64,000 bases of DNA from Ostrinia nubilalis (GCF_963855985.1 NC_087106.1:2463001-2527000); one strand, 5' to 3'. Counted from the stretch's first letter, positions 23,385 to 34,871 are shown. Numbers and translations: made by a program. The notes: generated by a model from the letters alone, not told the origin.

Positions 23385-23608
23385 ATGGAACCTGCTCTCT
23401 GGCTCAGACCTGAAAGCCGTATGGGATGCTGTTTTCTCGAATCGAAGACCTGATGAAGACGTGGTGCTGCCAGTCTTCGAGCCAGCGGCCGGCGGCAGCG
23501 GTGCAGAAGGGTGGTGCAAATACTTCGAAGAAAGATCGAAGGAGTTTGGATGGAGCAGCTTGGTGACGTCGCAAAGGCCGGTAAGGCCCTTAGGGGCTTT
23601 ACTTTAGT
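23385..23608 (+). pseudogene. N-terminal gag fragment of an LTR retrotransposon
   Basis: The frame opening WNLLSGSDLKAVWDAVFSNR continues with LPVFEPAAGGSGAEGWCKYF and EERSKEFGWSSL, resembling the start of lepidopteran LTR-retroelement Gag proteins. It runs into a stop after about 73 codons and nothing of pol follows. Opposite-strand open frames here are shadows. Confidence 0.55.
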
Positions 23609-23639
23609 ATTTATTAAGCTGTGAAATTGTAACACCCAT

Positions 23640-25057
23640 CTGAACTGATATCGCTGTGCTCTAGTATAATATCAAATCTAAGAAACGTCCCTCAGAGCAG
23701 AATTGTACTAGTAGTAAATAGTCCTAGTATGACAGTGTTGTTTAACTTATGGTCGAAAATAGGGGGACTTTGTCAGATTGAAAAAAATAAAACAAAGCAT
23801 GAAATTTATTTCAATAATCAAAATACATTGTGTAGGAAAACATCAAAAATAGTTTTCATATTAAGAAATCGCATAGCTAGATACCAAATACAACTAAAAT
23901 TTATCAGATTTAAACTACAATATTACATTTGAAAATATGTCGGGTCAAATTGACTAGTAAAATAAAATGAATTTCAAAAACAATAAAAAAAAACGTATTT
24001 ATTCACTACGTTTTTTTTTCTTCTCTTCTTTATCTCACCGCCCGGATGATTTAACACCGTGTCTAGTTATTTTCTTCTTTTGGATGTATTATATTCGATA
24101 AGTCTTTCTTCTAGTCTCGTGGCATTTTATCGTTTTTTCTGTAATCTGCTGTTTTACCTCTTCATGCCATTCAGACTCGTATAATCCATTGTAGGCTATG
24201 GATATATCCTAATCTTGATTGATGGTTTTTTTAAATTTAGTTTACTTACACTATTAAAAACACTTGGTTCATAACATGATTACTACCGGTACAATCCATC
24301 CAGTGAAATTTAATATTTATGCTGTCTCTGATATGCTCAATGCATAATAATTTGTAATTGAATGTCAGATTGGCCGAACGTATTATGAAAAATTTAACAA
24401 TAAAGTAACACTACTATTTCAAGGTTAACGGGTATTTAAAAAAAATCTCGTTTGCTAAAAATCAGTGTAGCAAATATATCATGTAATAGTATACAATCAC
24501 TGTTGAATGATGTACCTACCTGATAATTATATACCTTGATTAATTAGAAACCGATAGCAATATAAACAAATAGATACTTTTACATACAATTACACCATAA
24601 ACACAAATCCTCGACTCTAGCTTTAATTACACAACATTTTCTTTAGACGAGAATAAATACTTAGAATGGCAAACGGTCAATATAATTTCTGAAAAAAAAA
24701 ATGTGATATTTTATTTTATTTTTCAAGGCATTGGTTTAACAATGAAAGAAAGGTATGTTATTAATAATTATCTAGTTAAATTACCTCGGCGATCTATAGG
24801 TGCCTAGATACTACATTAATTTCATTTTACGAGATGATTCGTCACTATTACATTTCTTCCTGGTGTTTACATGTTCTTAAATGGACAACTGACTAAAACA
24901 GAATCGATTAATCATAAATAGTAATTTATTTTACACGATTAGAAATAGCAGAACCCTTGTTACACTGTCAATAAATTACTTAAAACATTTTAAATTTAAC
25001 TACTTTGGTGTCGATTATCGACTAAATACAAAACAATTTTGTAAAAAAATATATATA
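23640..25057. other. Gene-free AT-rich stretch
   Basis: Very AT-rich. A short A-run/T-run hairpin (AAAAAAAAACGT ... ACGTTTTTTTTT) lies at about 23985-24020. No gene is supported. Confidence 0.4.
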
Positions 25058-25382
25058 TGTCGGAGAACGGTCAGAAGGGGCAGGACATTATGTTTCACCA
25101 GGAAGTTAAATAAAACGATGTATAGTTTTAACACTATAGATTGTTGTATTTCGGTGAGAATACAATAATAACAATAATAATATTCGAGCAGTCTCACACA
25201 CAGGACCGAGACAACAATACCGAGCGGCGGGTGAGGCCAGAATGCCACGACTACGGTCGTGCTCGTTCTTTTATACAGCTATCCCCACCCAAACCGGCTA
25301 GCAGGTAGCGCCCGACCTGTCTCGGTACGGTCAATACAACTCCTTTTATTTATTGCAAACTATTTTATAACATAACTAGACA
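25058..25382 (-). mobile_element. 325-bp solo LTR, minus orientation
   Basis: It is the reverse complement of 25773-26097 with one difference noted. On the minus strand it begins TGTCTAGTTATG and ends TCTCCGACA, and carries TATAAAAGAACG as a TATA box. No adjacent pol or gag is visible. Confidence 0.65.
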
Positions 25383-25390
25383 TTTATTTA

Positions 25391-25514
25391 TGAACCCTTT
25401 GAGTAGTATGAACCCTTTGAGTAGTATGAACCCTTTGAGTAGTATGAACCCTTTGAGTAGTATGAACCCTTTGAGTAGTATGTACCCTTTGAGTAGTATG
25501 AACCCTTTGAGTAA
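25391..25514 (+). repeat. 18-bp minisatellite, about 7 copies
   Basis: The unit GAACCCTTTGAGTAGTAT is repeated about seven times with one A-to-T change in the sixth copy. It sits in the spacer between the two inverted LTRs. Confidence 0.9.
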
Positions 25515-25772
25515 GTAGTATAAAAACTCTAAGTAGAAAGTACCCTCATTTTTGAAGTCAGGTTTGGCCGAGCAATATAATCCATAAATTTTATCTCATT
25601 TGCAGATGATTCTCAAGAGTACTCATCACCCGAGGACGTGTGAAACGTCAGGAAGGCCGTGTCGTAGAATATTGATTGTCATGTAATTACTTAGTAATCA
25701 TTTTAATAAAACCAAATAATAATAACAACATTAATTTTAAATGTAATAAATTATTATTTGATTTATTGTAAA
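25515..25772. other. Spacer between inverted LTRs
   Basis: AT-rich, non-coding; it may be internal retroelement sequence. No primer-binding site or polypurine tract is recognised next to either LTR. Confidence 0.4.
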
Positions 25773-26097
25773 TGTCTAGTTATGTTATAAAATAGTTTGC
25801 AATAAATAAAAGGAGTTGTATTGACCGTACCGAGACAGGTCGGGCGCTACCTGCTAGCCGGTTTGGGTGGGGATAGCTGTATAAAAGAACGAGCACGACC
25901 GTAGTCGTGGCATTCTGGCCTCACCCGCCGCTCGGTATTGTTGTCTCGGTCCTGTGTGTGAGACTGCTCGAATATTATTATTGTTATTATTGTATTCTTA
26001 CCGAAATACAACAATCTATAGTGTTAAAACTATACATCGTTTTATTTAACTTCCTGGTGAAACATAATGTCCTGCCCCTTCTGACCGTTCTCCGACA
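25773..26097 (+). mobile_element. 325-bp solo LTR, plus orientation
   Basis: TGTCTAGTTATG...CTCCGACA with TATAAAAG at about 25880. It is identical in length to 25058-25382 and inverted relative to it. TATA flanks the outer side of both copies (25054-25057, 26098-26101), which may be a target duplication of the whole pair or simple AT-richness. Confidence 0.65.
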
Positions 26098-26429
26098 TAT
26101 ATTTGTCGGCGTTTCGTATTAAGTTAAAGTATGTTCATCTTCATTCATCTTTCTCTTGTTAGTAGTTAGAATAGAAATGAACGAACGTTATTATTAAAAC
26201 AGGAAATAAAATATTCACATTAAAATCAGGCTACTTGGTATAACATTGTTTATAACTAAACCTCACATTTTCTAAACTTTGCTAAACTCCGTATAATTTT
26301 CAGTAAGAATCTAGTTATTTTAAGACATTATTCGATACCATTTTTGTCTCCTTAGAAAGGGGCCCAATATTATATGAAATGGTTTAAGTTTCATGAACAC
26401 TGCTTTCGAGACGTAATAATATTCTAACA

Positions 26430-26508
26430 TTACAAGTAGGTATCACTTACCATCAGGTGATCCGTCTGCTCGTTTGCCTCCTATCACAAAAAAAAAAAAA
26501 AAAAAAAA
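26430..26508 (+). mobile_element. LINE/SINE 3' tail with poly(A)
   Basis: CTTACCATCAGGTGATCCGT followed by CTGCTCGTTTGCCTCCTATC and a run of about 21 A is a very common lepidopteran retroposon end. Only the tail is present. Confidence 0.6.
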
Positions 26509-27268
26509 GGTTTATTTAGTATATACGTGTCCCAAGACCATGGGTTAAAAAAGTTGTAGGTATCTTCAATTCAAATGATCTTATTTCATTTGTAATTGAG
26601 AAATAATATTGCATAATGTGGTCCCTGTTTACGGACAATTGTTTTGCTCTGAGAGGAATGAAAATTAGCGTTGATTATAGTTGCTTAAGAAAATTATCGG
26701 TATAGGCCCAAGGAAATGATTGATAGAGATATGATGTCAGATCTTACCGAGAGATTGAGGTATTTTATGATTAACTACTTTGTAATCACTTTGTGTAACA
26801 AAACGAATGTACGATAGAAACTTAACCAATCGTTAGTTGGTCCTAAAATGTTTGTCATTTAGTAGTTTGTCGTTTCTTTTTCTTTAAAATGATACCCATT
26901 ACACAAATCGTATAAAACTATTTATATATCTGCTGGTTTATCGTGTATTGGTGCCAATAAGTGATCATGGGCAGCAGATGATTGCGAGGGTTGGTACTGA
27001 TTCGCGATGGGGTAGGAGGTTTTGTTAAAAACCTGGACTTGAGGAGACTTGAACTGTGACTTTTGTGACAAAGACTTTCCTGAACAAAGGTTTGTAGCGA
27101 TCCTACCTACCGGACTTCAGGAGCCTTCTGCCTCTGGACGGTTATTTTATCACTCCTCGTTGGAGTCACTGGTCAGCTAGATCGTCGCGGCAGGGGCGTG
27201 CCGAGGTTGACGCGGTGGATAAATTAACCAAATGTTAGGTCAGACTTACGACTAGACTGTAATGTTTA
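26509..27268. other. Gene-free stretch
   Basis: No feature recognised. Confidence 0.4.
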
Positions 27269-27567
27269 AGACTGGTTGAGGCCAGGTAAGACTGGTTGAG
27301 GCCAGGTAAGACTGGTTGAGGCCAGGTAAGACTGGTTGAGGCCAGGTAAGACTGGTTGAGGCCAGGTAAGACTGGTTGAGGCCAGGTAAGACTGGTTGAG
27401 GCCAGGTAAGACTGGTTGAGGCCAGGTAAGACTGGTTGAGGCCAGGTAAGACTGGTTGAGGCCAGGTAAGACTGGTTGAGGCCAGGTAAGACTGGTTGAG
27501 GCCAGGTAAGACTGGTTGAGGCCAGGTAAGACTGGTTGAGGCCAGGTAAGACTGGTTGAGGCCAGGT
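27269..27567 (+). repeat. 20-bp minisatellite, 15 identical copies
   Basis: The unit GACTGGTTGAGGCCAGGTAA is repeated about 15 times with no internal difference seen. Each junction contains CCAGGTAAGA, a near-consensus 5' splice site on the plus strand. The uniformity implies recent expansion or conversion. Confidence 0.95.
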
Positions 27568-28479
27568 GAATTTATTATATTTATATTGTTGAAGGAGAGA
27601 TTTATTTATTAATGAAACTTTGGCAAGGGAATGATAACATTGAAGTTTGAAAACGACAAGCTGCTAGAATTTAATCTTTAGTACTTCGAGAGCGAAGTAC
27701 TTGTCAGTATGGCCGTGTTAGTATATTTATATGTACTATCGGGGACTCTTCCGCCTGACCACTTTGTAGAAATTTTAGCGTAAGCGCATCGCTCCGGTCA
27801 CGTGCTCACCCCGTCTCTAATTGGTTACGCATTTTACTATATTTTTACTACGACCAATAAGAGACAATCAGGGCTTAGGTTGCAATACGAAATACCATTG
27901 TGCACTTTATTGTCATACGGTTAAGGTTTAAAACGAAATGTTTCTTTTTCTTCAATCTTTCTTAGTTTTAGCACGGGAACCCGATGCCTATAAATCTTGA
28001 ATCATTCCAAATCAATCTCACTAGATGGCGACATAAGTATCGAATTTCTGAAGACGTTTGTAAAAAGTCACTAATGCTCAGTAAACTGTAATGAAAAAAT
28101 GTTTTACACATTAATTTGTTCATTTAAACACAGTGAATGATTCAAGTAAACAATATTTCTTCATATAATAAAATTTTATCTTTAGTAAAAACTGAAGTCT
28201 TAAGCAATCGTTTTTGCGGCGCTGTCGAAGTAGCATTTAGTTACAAATGATGTAATAGATGGCGCTTATCGCTGCTGTTTTATTTCGTCACTTATAAAAA
28301 TACTAAAATAGGTTTGGTTTTGCAACAAATTATTATTTTTATTAATTGTCATATTTCTTGTAAAATGCAAAAAAAAACATCTACATTCAAATAAAAATGA
28401 AAGAAACACAAATTAGCATTACAAAAGTTTGGCTATAATTTGTCTAACATTGTGGCGCCTAAAATCGACAATTTTGATT
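27568..28479. other. Gene-free stretch
   Basis: Apart from a 21-base match (TGTTAGTATATTTATATGTA, about 27717) to the sequence leading into the LTR at 22097, nothing is recognised. Confidence 0.4.
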
Positions 28480-28900
28480 ATTTTTCAACCGACTTCAAAA
28501 AAGGAGGAGGTTCTCAATTCGACCCGTATGTTTTTTTTTTTTTCTATGTTTGTTACGCGATAACTCCGCCAATTATGAACCGATTTGAACAAATCTTTTT
28601 TCGGCGTATAGGTAATACCTCAAGGGTGGTCCCATTTAAATTTAATAATAGAAAAAACAACCCCCAAGGGTGGAAAATTGGGGATGAACTTTTTTATACG
28701 CAATATCTCCGCCGATTATAAATCAATTTGAACGATTTTTTTTTTGTTGAATAGGTATTATCAAAAGGGTGGTTTCATGCGAATTTGAAGAAAATATTTC
28801 ACCCCTTAGGGTGGAAAATTGGGGATGAACTTTTTTATACGCAATATTTTTAATTTTTAGTATTTTTTTGTGTTCACGCAATTGAAGTCGGTTTTATTTT
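28480..28900. mobile_element. MITE with AACCGACTTCAA ends
   Basis: CAACCGACTTCAAAAAAGGA at the left and TTGAAGTCGGTTTTA at the right are inverted. The interior has two tandem versions of a segment with AAGGGTGG and AATTGGGGATGAAC. The open frame across it (28440-28721) has no recognisable product. Confidence 0.5.
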
Positions 28901-29012
28901 TTTTAAAAGTTAATTATTTTAAGATTATTAGCAATTTGTATTCCAAATATTACTAATAGTCCCATTAGCCCCTCGTGTTAAACTAAATGAGCTTGTGTTA
29001 CGAGTGGGCTCA

Positions 29013-29103
29013 CCACAATAGTCGAGCGGCGGTGGGATTCGAACCCGCGTTCCCCGGATCTCGAGTCGGCCACTCCGACCCCTTCACCGTTCGGCTATCG
29101 TGG
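29013..29103 (-). repeat. tRNA-derived SINE head or tRNA pseudogene
   Basis: On the minus strand it starts CCACGATAGCCGAACGG and ends CTCGACTATTGTGG. The first and last seven bases can pair (CCACGAT/ATTGTGG) and GGGTTCGAATCCC is a perfect B box. The A box is poor and the length of about 90 bases would need a long variable arm. A related copy without the paired end is at 57985-58055, favouring a SINE. Confidence 0.5.
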
Positions 29104-29795
29104 CTATAAAAGGTTCGATTGTTTTCCTTCCAATTATGATAACCTACCCAGTGTCACTCACAATAATAATTAAGACGAATCTTAATCTAAAGACCTACAT
29201 ACACTGGAAAAACATAACCCTTTTTCTGGTGTAGTCGGTTATAAACTGTATTGCCGATAATAATGTTTAAGGTCCACCTTTTGTTCATAATGTTAAGAGC
29301 ATTATCCGCCAGTCAACCTTTCAGCCACGCAGAGAGCTGTTAGTAGGTAAGTGCGGTGCAGAGGTGCAGTTAATGTTTTTTTACTCATTTAATTTATTTT
29401 AAGATATGTATAGCAAATAAAAAAAAATCTTAACCTAGTACCTATTAAAGTGAACCCATTGTTAATCCCCTGTTTAATTCCATTGTTAATTATTAAATTC
29501 GGCCAAAACATAAACAAAGTGAGAGTTTTGCTGTCTCACTCGCACGCTCCATAGCCGGCTACTCTGCGGCGACGCATCTTAATTTACCTACCTACTAGCT
29601 GGCCACGCCGAGACGCGACCGCGCGGCACATTGGATTGGCGTCCTTGAAATTAGAAGCAGGGTGCGCGAGCGGCAGGCAGCGAATGTTACGGTAGACAGT
29701 AGGTAATTATCCTTAAGCAAGTTCTCTCCCAAATACATGTCAGTCTGCATCAAGTTGTATTTCACTTATTTAAAATCAAAATGCAGATTCATTCG
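29104..29795. other. Gene-free stretch
   Basis: No feature recognised; a GC-rich part near 29535-29690 has no long frame. Confidence 0.4.
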
Positions 29796-30273
29796 TGTGC
29801 GTTACCTCAGAGATATCGTCGCTTGCCTCTCTAAGTGACGTATCTGACATTTTTTTCGAAACGGAGTTATCTACGCCATCTTAATTAATTTCGCAAGACG
29901 AATCGATCTATCTAATCGCCTGAAAATTTTGCAAAATGTCAGTTACGTCAGTTAGAGAGGCAAGCGACGATATGGTGACGCTGATCAAGATGTGCTTATG
30001 TCATGGAAAAGGTAGAGCCTTAAATCCTGTAAATGTGCCGAGACGAGAATCTAGCATTTTTGCCCAATAAGATTTCGGAGTAATTGAAGAAAATAAGAAG
30101 CATTACCGCAGCGGAATCCCATTTTCACCAATTAAGTACTCCGCAACCTTACCGGGTAGGTACAAATGGTAGACTCTCGACACATTTACAGGATACAAGG
30201 CACCAACCCCTCCACATAAGCACATCCCGACCAGCGTCACCATGTCGCTGATGTAACGCACACGATTAATTTA
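29796..30273. mobile_element. MITE with GTGTGCGTTAC ends, split by a nested MITE
   Basis: The left arm GTGTGCGTTACCTCAG...GGTGACGCTGATC is mirrored at the right by GACCAGCGTCACCATG...CTGATGTAACGCACAC. The interior matches inward through GATGTGCTTATGT. The 155-bp MITE at 29816-29970 is inserted in the left arm. Confidence 0.7.
29816..29970 (-). mobile_element. 155-bp MITE, copy 2, nested
   Basis: Same family, same length and opposite orientation to 2308-2462, with TA on both sides (29814-29815, 29971-29972). The right arm of the host MITE shows the empty site. Confidence 0.8.
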
Positions 30274-30509
30274 TGAATTATTAATCTTATCTACCTACTT
30301 ATTTAAAAAGACCAGTGTCGCGCGCTAAATGAAAACAAGCTTGGTAGGCAGGTACCCATCCATTGGAGCTACTCCCGATCCCAGTAACGTCAATATACTT
30401 AGTAGGTATGCATGCCAGCCATTCACGCAGCACGTGTAAGTGAATCGAAAATGATGCTGTAGTCCGGTCGCCGAGCCCGTACGACGGGGACGGGCCGTCA
30501 AAGTGAGTG

Positions 30510-30595
30510 AGCGAGCGCGACAGCAATACAATTACGCGCGAGTGATAAGGATGGGTAGCATGGTGTCATTGGACGAAATTCTACGTGTTCGGCGA
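30510..30595. repeat. Single arm of the GTGAGCACGTAG MITE
   Basis: GAGCGCGACAGCAATACAAT, then TTACGCGCGAGTGATAAGGA, then ATTGGACGAAATTCTACGTG match the right arm of 3740-3935. Confidence 0.55.
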
Positions 30596-30658
30596 CGATA
30601 AATAGAGAGAGAGAAGGAATAAAACATCAGTAAAATAATAATTAAATAAGTAAATAAT

Positions 30659-30979
30659 ATCCCATCAAAAACAATACTTGTCAAAAAAACCAAGTCTCGC
30701 AACTCAGTTGTTCTACGGTAAAAAGTTGTGAGATCCATGTAATACCAAGTCCAGGCCAGGAAATCTTTAACGTTTTACATAAATATATTGACTTGGCCAT
30801 CGCACTAAATAATTTAATTTACACGTGTTTTCATGCGATGGCCAAGTCAATATATTTATGTAAAACGTTAAAGATTTCCTGGCCTGGACTTGGTATTACA
30901 TGGATCTCACAACTTTTTACCGTAGAACAACTGAGTTGCGAGACTTGGTTTTTTTGACAAGTATTGTTTTTGATGGGAT
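30659..30979. repeat. Perfect inverted repeat, 146-bp arms, 29-base loop
   Basis: Arm 30659-30804 is the exact reverse complement of 30834-30979 by base-by-base reading; the spacer is 30805-30833. No transposon terminus or target duplication is evident. If transcribed it would form a long, fully paired hairpin RNA. Confidence 0.9.
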
Positions 30980-31190
30980 CTCATTTCTTTTTGTATTTTG
31001 TAGACAGCAGTTATGTATCTAGAAAACTGGACCGAAATTGAAAAATTTTACTCGACTTGGCGGTTGCACTACCGTGCCCCCAAATCTCATTTCTTTTTGT
31101 ATTTTGTAGACAGCAGTTATGTATCTAGAAAACTGGACCGAAATTGAAAAATTTTACTCGACTTGGCGGTTGCACTACCGTGCCCCCAAA
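30978..31190 (+). repeat. Tandem duplication of a 105-bp unit
   Basis: The segment starting ATCTCATTTCTTTTTGTATT and ending CTACCGTGCCCCCAA occurs twice head to tail and begins exactly where the inverted repeat ends. Confidence 0.85.
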
Positions 31191-31570
31191 TATTTAAGTT
31201 TTTCCTTGATTCATACACCAAACACTACTTATATTCCAAATTTGAAGCTTCTAGGTCTGCTAGAAGTGCCTTAGAATTTTGATGATCGGTGAGTCAGTGA
31301 GTCAGTGAGTCAGTGAGTCAGTGAGTGACAAAATTAAGTAACTTTGACCCGTTATAATTCCTAAACTACTGGTTCAAATTGAATGAAATTTTAAATATAC
31401 CGTGTCTTTACAATGCCTGCATAGCTAATGAAAATTCAGCCTTCTAGTTTTATCCACAACGAAGTTACAGGCAGTCGAAAATGGCCTTAATTGCTTCGAG
31501 AAAAGGATGGTACGGCCGTGCCGCTTTTTTGCTCGACTTGGTGGGGGCACTGCCGTGCCCCCAGATTTTG
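31191..31570. repeat. Helitron-like repeat fragment with GTCAGTGA array
   Basis: A (GTGAGTCA)n run of about five units lies at 31287-31328. The CTCGACTTGG...GCACTGCCGTGCCCCC motif at about 31532-31561 resembles the end of the 105-bp unit, so both may belong to one element. No CTAG end is seen. Confidence 0.4.
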
Positions 31571-32385
31571 CCACCTAGGTATATTTTGTGCCAGCGCGGT
31601 ATTATTACTCGTAAATAAATAGGTAGGTGCTATTATTATCGCGAGTGACGCGCAAACGAATGCAACAAAAAACCTAAACCTAAATCACAGATAATCCTAA
31701 ATCTTAAGTGCAAGTCGATTAAAATGTAGGCATATTTTTGAATAAACTACGATACGAGTACGAAAAACTAAAACTGGATTTTGTATTTTTTACGAACAGT
31801 TCATTTGATATTTACTTGACTGCTCCAGAAGGAGGGTTATGTTTTTTTTACATAATAATTATTTCTGAATATTTTTATGGAAAAAATAAGTTTTTTATTG
31901 ATATCTACCTTTATTACTGCATGTTTCGATATTTTCCTGTTTTATATACCTAATAAAATAAAACAAAACGGAGTTTTATGATGATAATTTGTAGCGGGAT
32001 ACGAACCCACGGTGCTGGGTAAAGAGCGTCGGCTGTGATCGTTGTGCTACTTGGACATTATTATACCGTGTCGAAATTTTCAATAGCGTCTCTAATCTGT
32101 TTTTTGCTTAGTTACATGCCTTCATAAACAAAGCAGTAAACTTATTGGCTTTAGCGCCATCTTTTGATATAGCACGCCAAATAAATACTCCGCTCAAGTT
32201 GCTAGAATAGAAAGCATTAGCGGGTCGCAAACCGCGGGACGGTCAAGTCCGCTGCGGCACACTAGCGCGATCTGTTATCACCACTAGGAAACCAAGCGGG
32301 CCCGAGCAGTTTCAAGACTTAGGTCGGCCACATTTCGAGTATGGGATGATGCATCTGTACTAGTATTATATTATCTGTGGTTTTA
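31571..32385. other. Gene-free stretch with a SINE head on the minus strand (about 31990-32057)
   Basis: GCGGGATACGAACCCACGG is the complement of a Pol III B box (GGGTTCGTATCCC), with TAGCACAACGAT as an A-box-like motif about 40 bases 5' on the minus strand. No other feature is seen. Confidence 0.4.
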
Positions 32386-32503
32386 GGCTGAGTTGCACCA
32401 CCTAACTTTGACCGTAACTATAACGGTGACCGGTGCTTTTTGTATGGAGTTTGACAGAATTTTGACGTTTGTTAAAGTTAAAGTAAGATGGTGCAACTCA
32501 GCC
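32386..32503. mobile_element. GGTTGCACC MITE, copy 3 (Harbinger-type)
   Basis: The ends GGCTGAGTTGCACCACCTAA and its complement are flanked by TTA on each side (32383-32385, 32504-32506), matching the 3-bp TWA preference of PIF/Harbinger. Confidence 0.75.
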
Positions 32504-32506
32504 TTA

Positions 32507-33636
32507 GAATTTTAATAATAGAATTTGGTTACAAACAAATAGATATGTATTTTTTTTAATATTGTGTTTTTATACGAGGTCTGTCTGCTTTTTGCTTTGG
32601 CGATCTGTCGACATATTCTCTCCTTTGTTTTTTTGTGAAGTTTCGTGATCAATAACCGATTGATTTGTGTTGACCCGTGCTAGTAATTGGACTGTTTGAT
32701 TGCCTTTTTATTGACCTCCGCTCGATTACTGAACCATGCCTCTCAAAATAATTCTTATATTTACTTACAAACTTATCTATACATTGTTAACTGTTTAAGT
32801 ATTATTTACTTTGAAGTTTAATTGTTATTGATTTAAGACCTTGTGTAAAGACACTTAATGTGCAATAAAAAATTGAATTTGAAATAAAACTAACTTAATA
32901 TTATAATATTTACGATAACCAATTACCTGGATGTGAGATGTTCCGTTTTAAAGATAAGTGTTTCTTTAAAACGGAAAACAAAATATGCATTAAAAATAAA
33001 TAGAAACCTATTATAAGTTTTTATTTACATTCAAGGATTTAAGAAAGTTATAGCCAAATCTTACAATAATTGTTTTAAGCCACAAATATTCCTTAACTCT
33101 TTACTAATTAATTCAATAACATATTGTTTAAATAAGTTCCGAATAAATTAAATACCTATTAAATAAGTAAAATTCGAAAGCAACTGTATGATTTTGTATT
33201 TCTCGCCCTAACTAGCTAAACTAATATCATGAGATTTACACTCATAATATCAACAATAATTGTAGAAAGGGCTACTTTTTTCTCGGGAAATTGCATAGTT
33301 ACCTCGGAATGTGCGATAGCAATTTTGTGACCCGAGCGGGCAATCGCTAGTTCAAATTTTACACGAAGCCTCATATAATATTTTGTAGCGATTCTTTATT
33401 GGGTTTCAAATTGACTAAAATGCGACGTTGCCAAACGAGCGCTACGGATGCGGGTAATAAGCAATACTCAATCCTAATTGCTTTACATAGAGCTTGGTTT
33501 GCTAGGGCAAACATCTACAGTGGTGCGCCGACGCTGCTTAGACCCGAAACATGAATGAACGGGGGCGGAGCATAATCGAGCGTGTGTGTGCAAACAATTT
33601 AGGCCCTTAAGGTGTCAAGGCGTTCGAGTCCGCGAT
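32507..33636. other. Gene-free AT-rich stretch
   Basis: No gene or repeat end was recognised. A short AAAACGGAA foldback lies at about 32940-32985. Confidence 0.4.
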
Positions 33637-33637
33637 A

Positions 33638-34871
33638 GTACATACCTGATTTATATTAATATTCCATGGTAAAAATGTATAATTGTTACACTATTTAACT
33701 TGTTAAACACTACACACACAAAACATTGCACAGCCGCCATATTAACTGACAGATTAAAATTCAGATGTATATAATTCGTAAATTAGAATTTATTGTAAGG
33801 TTTTTGGGTTTTTAATAATTCAGAATTTAATTAAGATCACCGATTCTAAATATGAAAGATAATATTACCCTATTTTTAATATATTGTAAAATGAGAAACT
33901 CCAACTTCCGCTTCCGAATAAAAATAGTTATAAAATCCTGTGCTGTGATTGGTCGACTGTTCTGATTGGTCGTTTTAAGCCGACCAATCGGAGTTGAGTA
34001 AAAAGAGGGAGAATTTGGTTATAAATAGATGGAATTTCTCATTGAGGGGCAGTCTCGACGGATCTTTGAGGTGATGCTGACCAAAGTTAAGTATACATTG
34101 TTTATTGGTACTATTATTATGTTTGTTGTGTAATTGTATTGTATTATTGTGATATTGTATTAACACCTGGCTATGTGGCTGCGCCAGGCCTATTATATTG
34201 ACACCTGGCCAATTGATGGTGACATGCCACGGGGTCGGGTCGGTAGTTTGATGACCAGTATAAAGAAGGACAATGCTTATAGTTGCCGGTTGTGTTATGA
34301 TACAAAACCTAAGTCGTAACCTAACCTAAACCTAAGACTTAACGTAACCCAACTTAGAACTTGTGTTCTGTGTGTTTGATTATAAATACTGGTTATACAG
34401 AATACCGTCAAAATGTTAATAATAAATAAGACTTAATTACTGCTAGATTACTCATTTTTATATAAGTTATAAATTGTTGTAACTGGTTGGAAAAGAGGCT
34501 GACAAAGGTGACTGAGTTTCTTCCGCCACTTCTTCTCAGCACCAGCCCATGTTGTCCCGAAGTGGTGGTAGGGCAAGCTATATTTGGGACGTGTATAAGT
34601 GTCCTGGAAAAGGGCTTTATACTGAATAAACCATTTGAATTTATAATTGGATTTTTAATTTGGAACTTGCTTATTTATTAAACTACAGTATTATAGTCCT
34701 ATATATTTCCACGGTATAATACGATATGATAGGAATATAACGTAAAGTATTTTATGCTAGATTTTGCTTATTATTATTCTTCTTTTTGTGGTAACTTTAT
34801 TAATTAAAGAATCTGCTTTAATACATTAATATTTCCTAATTTACAAATGACTAATGCCTAAAAATCTAACA
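33638..34871 (+). mobile_element. 1.23-kb solo LTR, copy 2
   Basis: It is nearly identical to 22098-23331, including the CCAAT-type motifs, TATAAATAG and the end ATCTAACA, but is not followed by a primer-binding site. The first base of the TG terminus is changed to A. No clear 4-5-bp target duplication is visible. Confidence 0.7.

Noticed and set aside
27269..27567. CRISPR-like array
   Set aside because: The 20-bp units are directly joined with no unique spacers, so it is a minisatellite. The same applies to 25391-25514.
29013..29103. Functional tRNA gene
   Set aside because: The B box and acceptor pairing are good, but the A box and anticodon arm are not convincing and related truncated copies exist, so a SINE head is more likely.
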